From contig CADBUY010000007.1 of the NCBI GenBank assembly GCA_902797965.1, positions 34,683-98,682 on the forward strand: a stretch of 64,000 nucleotides of DNA, given 5' to 3'. The notes beneath the pieces are model-generated. The model made no database searches. It worked only from the letters and a program-made list of their open reading frames with translations, and was not told the origin of the DNA. The translations under genes were made by a program, and so were the position numbers. The stretch comes from an uncultured bacterium. Lineage in GTDB: Bacteria; Cyanobacteriota; Vampirovibrionia; Gastranaerophilales; Gastranaerophilaceae. Numbering within the stretch: position 1 is the stretch's first letter; the number at the start of each line of letters is the position of its first letter. Shown here piece by piece: positions 8,071 to 15,416 of the stretch.

Positions 8071-8143
8071 TAAAGTCCTTTCTTTTAGACGGAGTTATAT
8101 AAATGTTTTATTGATAGTTTAATCTTATCCCTATTAAATCCTG

Positions 8144-8172
8144 TTTACCCTAAAAATATTTTATGGTATAAT
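8144..8172 (+). promoter_or_regulatory. Promoter of fliO
   Basis: TTTACC (8144-8149), a 17-bp spacer and TATAAT (8167-8172) form a sigma-70-type promoter with an ATGG extended -10. The perfect palindrome GGTATAATTATACC (8165-8178) covers the -10 box and could be a binding site. Confidence 0.6.
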
Positions 8173-8198
8173 TATACCAAAGAAATAGGGTAAGTTAA

Positions 8199-8990
8199 AT
8201 GAGAAAGATTTTAGGTTTTGTTTTGGGAGTATATGCTTGGATTGGAGTACTGTCAGTTCAGGCTTCAGAAAAGTTTGAAGTTCTTCCCGATTTACCGGAA
8301 CCACTAGCAGCTGCGCAGGCTTCATCAGTTTCTACGGTTGATAACACTTTAGTTACTTCTCAATCCATCGGAGTGGAGCCAAACTTTTTTTCAGTTATAT
8401 TTTCTCTTGTGTTTGTTGTTATTCTAATTTATGCAACAGGAATTTTGTATACAAAACTTAATAAAGTAGGATTAAAAACTCTCAAAAAACAAATGGGAGA
8501 TGGTGATTCGTCAAAAGTATCAGTTGTTTCTACAACTCCATTGGGTAGCAATAAAACATTACATGTTGTAGAACTAGATGGAAAAAGGATGCTTATAGGA
8601 GCTTCAGCTAACGGTATTCATTTAATAAAAGATTTGGGAACGTATCCTCCAACAGAATTTGAGGAAACAGAGTTCTCAAAAATTGAGATTCCAAATATCA
8701 GAATTCCAAAAATTGAAATTCCAAAGATAGAATTTCCTAATATAGGTTTCACAAAAACATCTAAAAAAAATGAGCCAGAAGATGAACATCTTGGTTCAGA
8801 AAAAGAATCTGAAGGATTTGAGATATCAGATATTTATGAAGAAACACCTGATGGTATAATTGATAAATTATTTACTCAGGAAGAAACTAAAAAAGAGGAG
8901 TCGATATCAAAATCTGAAGAACCTGTAGAAGAAAAAAATACTCATATTATTGATCCTGATGAGTATGCTTTATACAAAAAATATTTATAA
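8199..8990 (+). CDS. fliO: Flagellar biosynthesis protein FliO, with pentapeptide repeats
   Basis: The 263-aa protein has a signal-like N-terminus (1-22), a transmembrane helix (about 63-84) and a FliO domain (about 104-146) with the typical VSTTPLGSNKTLHVVELDGK and MLIGASANGIHLI segments. FliO helps assemble the FliP-FliQ-FliR export gate. After the domain comes a run of five (K/N)I(E/R/G)(I/F)P units (161-184) and an acidic Ser/Glu-rich tail, making the protein longer than usual FliO. It stands apart from the main flagellar cluster at 33.7-40 kb and from fliP, which is not in the window. A NeuB-like gene follows 40 nt later. Confidence 0.8.
   Translation: MRKILGFVLGVYAWIGVLSVQASEKFEVLPDLPEPLAAAQASSVSTVDNTLVTSQSIGVEPNFFSVIFSLVFVVILIYATGILYTKLNKVGLKTLKKQMGDGDSSKVSVVSTTPLGSNKTLHVVELDGKRMLIGASANGIHLIKDLGTYPPTEFEETEFSKIEIPNIRIPKIEIPKIEFPNIGFTKTSKKNEPEDEHLGSEKESEGFEISDIYEETPDGIIDKLFTQEETKKEESISKSEEPVEEKNTHIIDPDEYALYKKYL
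8679..8750 (+). repeat. 15-bp coding minisatellite (KIEIP repeats in FliO)
   Basis: Five consecutive 15-bp units encode KIEIP, NIRIP, KIEIP, KIEFP and NIGF-. Spacing is exactly five codons. Confidence 0.8.
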
Positions 8991-9030
8991 GAAAAAATAA
9001 TGATACCGTCTTTGTTAAGGAGCTTAGCGA

Positions 9031-9936
9031 ATGAGTAAAACTATCACAATAGGTAATTATAAAATTGGTGACGGAGAGCCTTGTTTCATCATTGCAGAAA
9101 TTGGTATTAATCATAACGGTTCGGTAGAACTTGCAAAAAAAATGATTGATATAGCAGTGACAACAGGATGTGATGCCGTTAAATTTCAAAAAAGAACCAT
9201 AGATATTGTATACACAAAAGAAGAGCTTGCCAGAGAAAGAAAAAGCGTGTTTGGTAATACGAACGGCGACTTAAAGCGCGGTCTTGAATTTGGTGAAAAA
9301 GAGTATAAAGAAATTGATAAATATTGCAAAGAAAAAGGAATAATCTGGTTTGCATCATGCTGGGATGAAAATTCTGTAGATTTCATAGAACAATTTAATC
9401 CTCCATGTTATAAAATTGCATCAGCTTGTTTAACAGATGATAATTTGCTCAGATATACAAAAGAAAAAGGAAAGCCAATTCTATTGTCAACAGGAATGAG
9501 TACAATGGAAGAGATTAAGCACGCTGTTTCTATATTGGGTGAAGAAAATTTAATTATTTTGCACTGTACTTCAACTTATCCATCAAATGCTGATGAGATG
9601 AACCTTAGAGTAATCGAAAGCTTTAGAAAAGAATTCTCTTGTCCTATAGGATATTCAGGGCATGAAAGAGGAATAACACCATCAGTTCTTGCTGTGGCAA
9701 TGGGTGCTTGTGTAGTAGAAAGACATATTACAACAGACAGAACAAACTGGGGTTCTGATCAGGCTGCAAGTCTTGAAACGGCAGGACTTTATCACATGGT
9801 TCGTGATATAAGACAAACTCCTATTTTACTTGGAGATGGTAAAAAAGTTGTATGTCCAAGAGAAGTACCTATTATTGATAAACTCAGACGCGTTAAGGGT
9901 AATAGTTCAAAACAGCTTAGTCTGGGAGTAAAGTAA
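9031..9936 (+). CDS. NeuB-family nonulosonic acid (9-phosphate) synthase, lacking the SAF domain
   Basis: The 301-aa TIM-barrel enzyme condenses PEP with an N-acylmannosamine- or mannose-type sugar (or its 6-phosphate). Family motifs are AEIGINHNG (21-29), VKFQKR (49-54), HCTSTYPS, IGYSGHERG and VVERHIT. The usual C-terminal antifreeze-like/SAF domain of about 60 residues, which covers the active site of the partner subunit in NeuB/SpsE, is absent; the protein stops at SKQLSLGVK and the next gene starts 1 nt later. A ribosome site AAGGAG precedes the ATG. Paired with a KdsC-like phosphatase, it may follow the 9-phosphate route used for KDN in Bacteroides (inference). Confidence 0.85.
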   Translation: MSKTITIGNYKIGDGEPCFIIAEIGINHNGSVELAKKMIDIAVTTGCDAVKFQKRTIDIVYTKEELARERKSVFGNTNGDLKRGLEFGEKEYKEIDKYCKEKGIIWFASCWDENSVDFIEQFNPPCYKIASACLTDDNLLRYTKEKGKPILLSTGMSTMEEIKHAVSILGEENLIILHCTSTYPSNADEMNLRVIESFRKEFSCPIGYSGHERGITPSVLAVAMGACVVERHITTDRTNWGSDQAASLETAGLYHMVRDIRQTPILLGDGKKVVCPREVPIIDKLRRVKGNSSKQLSLGVK

Positions 9937-9937
9937 T

Positions 9938-10423
9938 ATGTCTGTAAAACTACCCAACACTATTAAATTTATTATTACTGATTTTGATGGAATTTGTACT
10001 GATAATTGTGTGTATATAGATTCAAAAGGTGAAATGTCCAGAAAAATTAATTTTAAGGATATAATGGGCTTTAGTATTTTGAAAAAAAACGGATATAAAG
10101 TAGGTATAATTTCAGGTGAAAAAAATTCTGCAATAGAAAAAATAGCTGAAACATTCAAGATAGATGAGGTTCATCAGGGGATAAGAATAAAGATAGATGT
10201 TATTAAATCTATTGTTGAAAAATATGATCTTAGCGAAGATGAATATTTATATATTGGTGATGATGTAAATGACTATGATTCTTTATGCTTTACAAAGTAT
10301 AGAATTACCGTCCCCGAAGCCGTAAAAAAGATTAAAGATATAGACGGAATACAAATAACTGAAACTCATTGCGGAGAAGGAGCTTTTAGAGAAGTTGTTG
10401 ATGCTGTATTAAGCGCAAAATAA
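9938..10423 (+). CDS. KdsC-like HAD phosphatase
   Basis: The 161-aa HAD-superfamily phosphatase of the tetrameric KdsC type has motif I TDFDGICTD (15-23), motif II IISGE, a Lys in motif III, and motif IV GDDVNDYDSL, with the short flap and no cap domain. This family dephosphorylates KDO-8-P or KDN/Neu5Ac-9-P. It starts 1 nt after the NeuB-like gene, with GGGAG as ribosome site inside that gene, so the two are translationally linked and the substrate is most likely the 9-phosphate product of its neighbour. It is convergent with gcvPA, with only 13 nt between stops. Confidence 0.85.
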   Translation: MSVKLPNTIKFIITDFDGICTDNCVYIDSKGEMSRKINFKDIMGFSILKKNGYKVGIISGEKNSAIEKIAETFKIDEVHQGIRIKIDVIKSIVEKYDLSEDEYLYIGDDVNDYDSLCFTKYRITVPEAVKKIKDIDGIQITETHCGEGAFREVVDAVLSAK

Positions 10424-10436
10424 TGCTTTAAGAATT

Positions 10437-11675
10437 CTATATCGCTTCTATGTATGCAAGAATGTCTTCCTCTGAGTTCATTTCAGTTGCACAGACTAAA
10501 ATGTGTTTTTCATCAAGTTTTATTCCGCCTAAGATATTTGCATCTTTTAGTTTCTTTAAGAAATCGTCAGAATTACCAACTTCAATAACAAATTCATTAA
10601 AGAAAACTTTGTTTAAGGTTTTAATTCCTCTTCCCTCAAGCATTTTTGAAAGAGCGTGGGCATTGTTGGCACTCATTATGCCGGCTTCTTTGAATCCTTT
10701 TTCTCCTACTAAACTCAAATATAGAGTAGCGGAAAGTGCTATCAATGATTGGTTTGAACATATATTGCTTGTTGCCTTTTCTCTTTTAATATGCTGCTCT
10801 CTTGTCTGGATAGTAAGTGTGAATGCTTGTTCACCATCTGCATCAAGAGTTCTTCCTACAAGTCTGCCAGGAAGTTGACGCATATATGCTTCTTTGCAAG
10901 CCATATAACCGGCATGGGGACCGCCAAAGCTCATTGGAATACCAAGCGGCTGAATGTCGCCAACAACAATATCTGCTTCAACCGGTGGTTTTATTACTGA
11001 TAAAGCTGATAAATTTGCACACACGATAAAGGTCGTTTCAGGCTTAACAAGTTCTGTTATCTCCCCATAGAAGTCAGGGTACTGAACTAAAACGCAACAA
11101 GCATCTGACACATTTTGCGGAATCTCATCAAACCACTCAAGCTCAATGTTTTGCGCCCAAGTATATGTTTTTATAACTTCTTTATATTCAGGATTAATTT
11201 TGTTTGAGATTAGTGCTTTGTTCTTTTTGCTTCTTGCAATTCTATGCGCCATAAGAACAGCTTCTGCACATGCAGATCCTCCGTCATACATAGATGCGTT
11301 AGCGATATCCATGCCTGTAATTCTTGATATCATAGTTTGATATTCATAAATTATCTGCAAAGTTCCCTGTGAGATTTCGGGTTGGTAAGGGGTATAAGCT
11401 GTTAAAAACTCAAATCTTTGCGCAACATAGTTTACTGCGGCAGGAATAAATTTGTTGTAAACTCCACCGCCAAGGAATGAGATGTACTCTGTTTTATTTT
11501 TTTTAGCCAGAGCTTTTACTCTTTTTTGAGCTTCCATTTCGCTTAATGGATTATCCATCTTAAAGTTGCTAAACTTAGCAGGAACTTGTTTAAATAAATC
11601 CTCAACAGATGCTGCATTAATAGAATTAAGCATCTGTTTTCTAACCTCATCTGTATGTGCAATAAAATTTTTCAT
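10437..11675 (-). CDS. gcvPA: Glycine dehydrogenase (decarboxylating) subunit 1
   Basis: The 412-aa N-terminal-type subunit of the two-subunit P-protein has typical motifs: SFLGGGVYNKFIPA near 65-78, AYTPYQPEISQGTLQ, and GDIQPLGIPMSFGGPHAGYMA. P-protein decarboxylates glycine and passes the aminomethyl group to lipoyl-GcvH. The pyridoxal phosphate lysine lies in the other subunit, GcvPB, which is not found next to it: downstream comes the convergent KdsC-like gene. gcvPA is last in the operon gcvT-gcvH-gcvPA and its ATG overlaps the gcvH stop by 1 nt (TAATG). Confidence 0.92.
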   Translation of the reverse strand: MKNFIAHTDEVRKQMLNSINAASVEDLFKQVPAKFSNFKMDNPLSEMEAQKRVKALAKKNKTEYISFLGGGVYNKFIPAAVNYVAQRFEFLTAYTPYQPEISQGTLQIIYEYQTMISRITGMDIANASMYDGGSACAEAVLMAHRIARSKKNKALISNKINPEYKEVIKTYTWAQNIELEWFDEIPQNVSDACCVLVQYPDFYGEITELVKPETTFIVCANLSALSVIKPPVEADIVVGDIQPLGIPMSFGGPHAGYMACKEAYMRQLPGRLVGRTLDADGEQAFTLTIQTREQHIKREKATSNICSNQSLIALSATLYLSLVGEKGFKEAGIMSANNAHALSKMLEGRGIKTLNKVFFNEFVIEVGNSDDFLKKLKDANILGGIKLDEKHILVCATEMNSEEDILAYIEAI

Positions 11676-12049
11676 TATTCAATTTCTTCTTTATAATCTG
11701 AGTAATCCAATAAGTCTGCAAATTCAACCTGATCTGCATTTGATTCGATTTTGACAAGCCATTTGTTTTCAAAATTTTCATCATTTAATAATTCAGGACT
11801 GTTGGCAATTTCTTCGTTAATTTCGATTACTTTTCCTGATATAGGAAGGTAAATTTCAGAAGCTGCTTTTACAGATTCGATAGTTGCAAAAACTTCGCCT
11901 TTTGAAAATTCCGTATCTGTATCAGGAAGTTCAACAAAAACGATATCACCAAGCTGGTCAATGGCATAATCCGTTATACCTACTTCATAAATTCCGTCTT
12001 TTTCCAGAATGTATTCGTGAGTTTTTGTACATAACATGTTTTCATCCAT
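11675..12049 (-). CDS. gcvH: Glycine cleavage system H protein
   Basis: The 124-aa lipoyl carrier shuttles the aminomethyl group between P-, T- and L-proteins. The lipoylation site is Lys61 in IESVKAASE, and the family motifs DQLGDIVFVELP and SGKVIEINEE surround it. Length is normal. It sits 71 nt after gcvT and overlaps gcvPA by one base. Confidence 0.95.
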   Translation of the reverse strand: MDENMLCTKTHEYILEKDGIYEVGITDYAIDQLGDIVFVELPDTDTEFSKGEVFATIESVKAASEIYLPISGKVIEINEEIANSPELLNDENFENKWLVKIESNADQVEFADLLDYSDYKEEIE

Positions 12050-12120
12050 CTAATGATTCTCCTATTATATATATTTATATCTACATTTTATTTTAGCAAA
12101 ATACCTTTTTTTATTTCAAT

Positions 12121-13224
12121 TTAGACCTTATTTCTTTTGGTAACAAAAGGTAATTTAACTATTTCGGCATCGTGCAATTTATCACGTATCATGATTTGAA
12201 TTGTAGAGCCTACAGAGAAATTGTCAAGTAGGGGGGTAAATATATATGCTAATCCTATATTTTCGCCGCGAGTTGGCGATACTCCGCCGGAGGTCACAAT
12301 CCCTGCTTTTTTACCGTCTTTATAGACTTCATATCCATGACGTGCAATTGATTTGTCGAGCATTTTAAAACCGAACAGTTTTTTTCTGCCTCCGTTTTGC
12401 AATTGTTCTGTTATAACTTGCTTCCCGTTATATTCCTCTGTTTTATTTTTCGCTACAGACCACGATAGACCTGCTTCAACAGGAGTTGTGTTTTCATCCA
12501 AATCATTTCCATATAGATGCAAAGCTGCTTCAAGCCTTAAAGTATCTCTAGCGCCAAGTCCTATAGGTTTGATTCCGTATTGCTTTCCTGCTTCAAGAAG
12601 TTTATCCCAAAGATATTCTGCAAATTCGTTTTTGACCATTAATTCAACACCGTCTTCACCTGTATATCCGGTTCTGGACATCCACAAATTGATGTTAAAC
12701 AGTTCGCTGCGTTTAATCGAAAAGAATGGCGGCAGATAATTTTCACCTAAACTCATGATTAAATCACATGCTTTTGGTCCCTGCACCGCAAGAAGAGAAT
12801 ACTTGTGCGATATGTTGTCTATCTCTACATTAAAACCAAGTTGATTTCTTGTCATCCAGTTAAGGTCTTCATCTACTCGAGATGCGTTTGCAATAACAAG
12901 GTATTTTTTATCTTCCAGTTTGTATATTATTAAATCATCAATTAACCCGCCCTGTTTGTTTGGAAGCTGGCAATATATGGCTTTTTTATCAACAAGTTTT
13001 GATATATCTTGAGGTACAATCTTGTTCAGGAATGCAAGAGCATCTTCTCCATATACAATTAATTCACCCATGTGGGAAACATCAAATAAGCCTATCGCTT
13101 CTCTTACTGTTTTATGCTCATCTATTATTGATGTGTACTGAACAGGCATTTCCCAGCCTGCAAAATCTACCATTCTCGCTCCAAGAGCAACATGTTTATC
13201 ATGTAGAAATGTCTGCTTAGTCAT
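12121..13224 (-). CDS. gcvT: Glycine cleavage system T protein (aminomethyltransferase)
   Basis: This 367-aa folate-dependent enzyme releases ammonia and forms 5,10-methylene-THF from aminomethyl-GcvH. Signature segments are DFAGWEMPVQY (20-30), DVSHMGE, RTGYTGEDGVEL, and LGARDTLRLEA with the catalytic Asp. The C-terminal barrel contains GIVTSGGVSPT. A GGGAG ribosome site precedes the ATG. It is first in the gcvT-gcvH-gcvPA operon; the upstream intergenic region contains a long inverted repeat but no recognisable glycine riboswitch. Confidence 0.95.
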   Translation of the reverse strand: MTKQTFLHDKHVALGARMVDFAGWEMPVQYTSIIDEHKTVREAIGLFDVSHMGELIVYGEDALAFLNKIVPQDISKLVDKKAIYCQLPNKQGGLIDDLIIYKLEDKKYLVIANASRVDEDLNWMTRNQLGFNVEIDNISHKYSLLAVQGPKACDLIMSLGENYLPPFFSIKRSELFNINLWMSRTGYTGEDGVELMVKNEFAEYLWDKLLEAGKQYGIKPIGLGARDTLRLEAALHLYGNDLDENTTPVEAGLSWSVAKNKTEEYNGKQVITEQLQNGGRKKLFGFKMLDKSIARHGYEVYKDGKKAGIVTSGGVSPTRGENIGLAYIFTPLLDNFSVGSTIQIMIRDKLHDAEIVKLPFVTKRNKV

Positions 13225-13244
13225 TTAAAACTCCCTAACTTATA

Positions 13245-13307
13245 AAACTATTGTCGTTTATAAATGATGTCTATGTCAAGCAAGGTAAACGATTGTAACA
13301 ATAGTTT
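13245..13307. promoter_or_regulatory. Imperfect inverted repeat between gcvT and the ferredoxin gene
   Basis: AAACTATTGT (13245-13254) and CGTTTA (13255-13260) are mirrored by TAAACG (13286-13291) and ACAATAGTTT (13298-13307), with a 6-nt asymmetric insertion. It lies in the 5' region of the gcv operon and upstream of the divergent ferredoxin promoter. Confidence 0.5.
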
Positions 13308-13413
13308 AAATTTACATTATTCATATTGACACTTTAAAAATATATTTTTGCATGTATAATTAAATTAGCCTTTAAAAAAGGTGGGAGATATTTTAATTAA
13401 AGGAGAAAATAAA

Positions 13414-13590
13414 ATGACAGTAACTATTGAAGATTCATGTATTGCTTGCGGCGCTTGCGAATCAATTTGTGACGCAGTATTTTCTATTGAAGACAAAGCT
13501 GTAGTTAACGCTGCTAATATTGCAGGTAATGAAGATGCAATTCAAGAAGCTGCAGGTGCTTGCCCGGTATCAGCTATCGTTGTTGAATAG
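13414..13590 (+). CDS. Single-cluster [4Fe-4S] ferredoxin
   Basis: The 58-aa ferredoxin of the Thermotoga-like monocluster type has Cys9, Cys12 and Cys15 (CIACGAC) plus Cys50 (ACPVSAI) as the predicted [4Fe-4S] ligands. Cys19 may form a disulfide or be free. The start at 13414 is preferred over an in-frame GTG at 13381 because AAAGGAG lies about 8 nt upstream. It probably serves as the low-potential electron carrier for the hydrogenase that follows 167 nt later. It has its own terminator, so it can be transcribed alone. Confidence 0.92.
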   Translation: MTVTIEDSCIACGACESICDAVFSIEDKAVVNAANIAGNEDAIQEAAGACPVSAIVVE

Positions 13591-13622
13591 TTTGGGTTAG
13601 CAGATAAATAATTATCAAGAAG

Positions 13623-13652
13623 AAAACGCTCTTTTATAAAGGGCGTTTTTTA
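13623..13652 (+). terminator. Terminator of the ferredoxin gene
   Basis: A 12-bp stem formed by AAAACGCTCTTT (13623-13634) and AAAGGGCGTTTT (13638-13649), with one G-U pair, continues into a T run. Confidence 0.85.
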
Positions 13653-13757
13653 TTGTTTATAATAATCAGGGAAAAATATATTTACCCATTTGCCACTTAA
13701 GCTCTTTACCCATATAACTGTTTGTGTTAATCTTTTATGAGTCAAAGGGGAGATATA

Positions 13758-15263
13758 ATGAATAATAATCAATCACTTTTTATAAAAAAAGAAGTAATGG
13801 CACGTCTGATTAAGGCTTATTTGTCGGATGATTTTCCTGAAAATACAAGATTAATTCCGTACGATATCAGACCCACAGGAGCTGAGGTACCATACAGATG
13901 TTGTATCTATAAAGAACGTGCAATTTTGAAAACAAGAATTATTGCAGATTTAGGTTTTCCTCTCGAAGATGATGATGAGAGAGTAAATCTTACGACATAC
14001 GCTAAGGCTGCTGAGGAACGTAAAGAAATTAGCAGCAAGCATTTAACCGTTTTGCGTTCCGCATGTAAAGGTTGTACTTCAAATGTAATATATGTAACTG
14101 ATATTTGTCAGGGGTGCGTTGCAAGACCTTGTGAAAAAGTTTGTAAATTTGATGCTATATCAGTTGAAGATGGCAGGGCTGAAATTGACAAAGATAAATG
14201 TAAGAAATGTCAGATGTGCTTGAACGCATGTCCTTATCATGCAATCGTAAAATTAACCGTACCTTGTGAAGAAGCATGTCCTGTTGGTGCAATAAAAAAA
14301 GATGAAAGCGGACTTGCTTCAATAGACTTTGAAAAGTGCATAAGCTGTGGTAAATGTATCGCGACATGTCCGTTTGGAGCAGTTCATGAAAAAAGCCAAA
14401 TGATAGATATATTAAAAGCTATGAAAGCGGGTAAAAAAGTTGTAGCAATGATTGCACCTGCTGTTGCTGGACAATTTAACGGCAATTTGTATCAGCTTAA
14501 AACTGCTATTTTAAAAGCGGGTTTTGATGGTGTGTACGAAGTTGCAAAAGGTGCTGACAAAACGGCACGAAATGAAGCAAGAGAGTTTGTTGAAAGAATG
14601 GGAGATAATAATGCTTTATGGGATGCAATTCACCCGATTTCAGCTCCTGTAGACAAAACATTTGATAAATTCATGACTACATCTTGCTGTGCCGGATATA
14701 TTCAGCTTGTTAACAAGCATTTGAAAGAGATAAAGCCGTACGTTTCAGACACTCATACACCGCTTTATTACACTTCAGAGTATGTTAAATCAATATTACC
14801 TGAGTCAGTAACAGTATTTATCGGACCTTGCGTTGCAAAAAGAGTTGAGGGCTTTGAAAATCCGAACGTTGATTATGTAATGAGTTTTGAAGAACTTGCT
14901 GCGTTATTTATGGCAAAAGAAATAGAAGTTTCTGAATGCGAAGAAACAAAATATAATGAAGAAAGTTCAAAACAGGCGAGAAACTTTGGTGTGACAGGTG
15001 GTGTTGCAGAGGCTGTAAAAAAAGCACTTCAGGATGAAACATCAGTTAAGCCAATGATAATAAGCGGACTTAATAAAGACTCAATCAAACGCTTAAAGAA
15101 AATCGCGGAAACAGGTGAATGTGAAGGAAATTGTAACTTGATTGAAGTTATGTGCTGCGAAGGTGGTTGTGTAGCCGGAAATGCTACTGTTAACAATTTG
15201 AGAACAGCTAATAAAATGATTAAAGAAGTTATCGCAGATAGTGCTGATATAGAAAAAATATAA
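13758..15263 (+). CDS. Monomeric [FeFe]-hydrogenase-like protein
   Basis: The 501-aa protein starts at 13758, with AGGGGAG upstream. An N-terminal Cys-rich region (C103-C129) and [4Fe-4S] ferredoxin motifs (C148-C158, C194-C204) precede the iron-hydrogenase large domain. H-cluster loops are L1 TTSCCAGY (C310 proton relay, C311 ligand), L2 IGPCVAK (C358, K361) and L3 EVMCCEGGC (C467, C471). All four cluster cysteines are present although the neighbouring residues differ from TSCCPGW and MACPGGC of group A enzymes, as in group B-type hydrogenases. It would couple ferredoxin to proton reduction or H2 oxidation in the cytoplasm. The maturases HydE/F/G are not in the window. Confidence 0.88.
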   Translation: MNNNQSLFIKKEVMARLIKAYLSDDFPENTRLIPYDIRPTGAEVPYRCCIYKERAILKTRIIADLGFPLEDDDERVNLTTYAKAAEERKEISSKHLTVLRSACKGCTSNVIYVTDICQGCVARPCEKVCKFDAISVEDGRAEIDKDKCKKCQMCLNACPYHAIVKLTVPCEEACPVGAIKKDESGLASIDFEKCISCGKCIATCPFGAVHEKSQMIDILKAMKAGKKVVAMIAPAVAGQFNGNLYQLKTAILKAGFDGVYEVAKGADKTARNEAREFVERMGDNNALWDAIHPISAPVDKTFDKFMTTSCCAGYIQLVNKHLKEIKPYVSDTHTPLYYTSEYVKSILPESVTVFIGPCVAKRVEGFENPNVDYVMSFEELAALFMAKEIEVSECEETKYNEESSKQARNFGVTGGVAEAVKKALQDETSVKPMIISGLNKDSIKRLKKIAETGECEGNCNLIEVMCCEGGCVAGNATVNNLRTANKMIKEVIADSADIEKI

Positions 15264-15280
15264 GAATTGAACAATTATTT

Positions 15281-15325
15281 TAATTAGTCGTTATATAAAT
15301 GTAAGGTTTATATAGCGACTAATTA
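15281..15325. terminator. Long hairpin after the hydrogenase gene
   Basis: A 19-bp stem, 15281-15299 with 15307-15325 (one G-U pair), encloses a 7-nt loop. There is no clean T-tract afterwards, so it may work as a processing or stability hairpin rather than a classical terminator. Confidence 0.6.
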
Positions 15326-15388
15326 TTATGAAAAATAAAATACTAATCAAACGACAACCAACTCTACTTCTGAAAATTAAAAATCCTC

Positions 15389-15416
15389 AGCGTGTTTTTC
15401 CTAGGACACGCTTTTA
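15389..15416 (-). terminator. Terminator overlapping the end of aroB
   Basis: AGCGTGT (15389-15395) pairs with ACACGCT (15406-15412). The right arm is made of the last aroB codons, and the minus-strand RNA runs on into a U-rich stretch. T-richness on both sides makes it potentially bidirectional. Confidence 0.7.

Noticed and set aside
10450..11340. Several long plus-strand ORFs opposite gcvPA
   Set aside because: They are antisense shadows of a well-conserved gene, with no ribosome sites or recognisable protein features.
13225..13330. Glycine riboswitch upstream of gcvT
   Set aside because: The conserved core segments of the glycine riboswitch are not found in the leader; only an inverted repeat is seen.
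13326..13360. TTGACA...TATAAT promoter for the ferredoxin gene
   Set aside because: The two hexamers are 23 bp apart, too far for one promoter. TATAAT (with TG in front) may be used alone, but TTGACA is probably coincidental.
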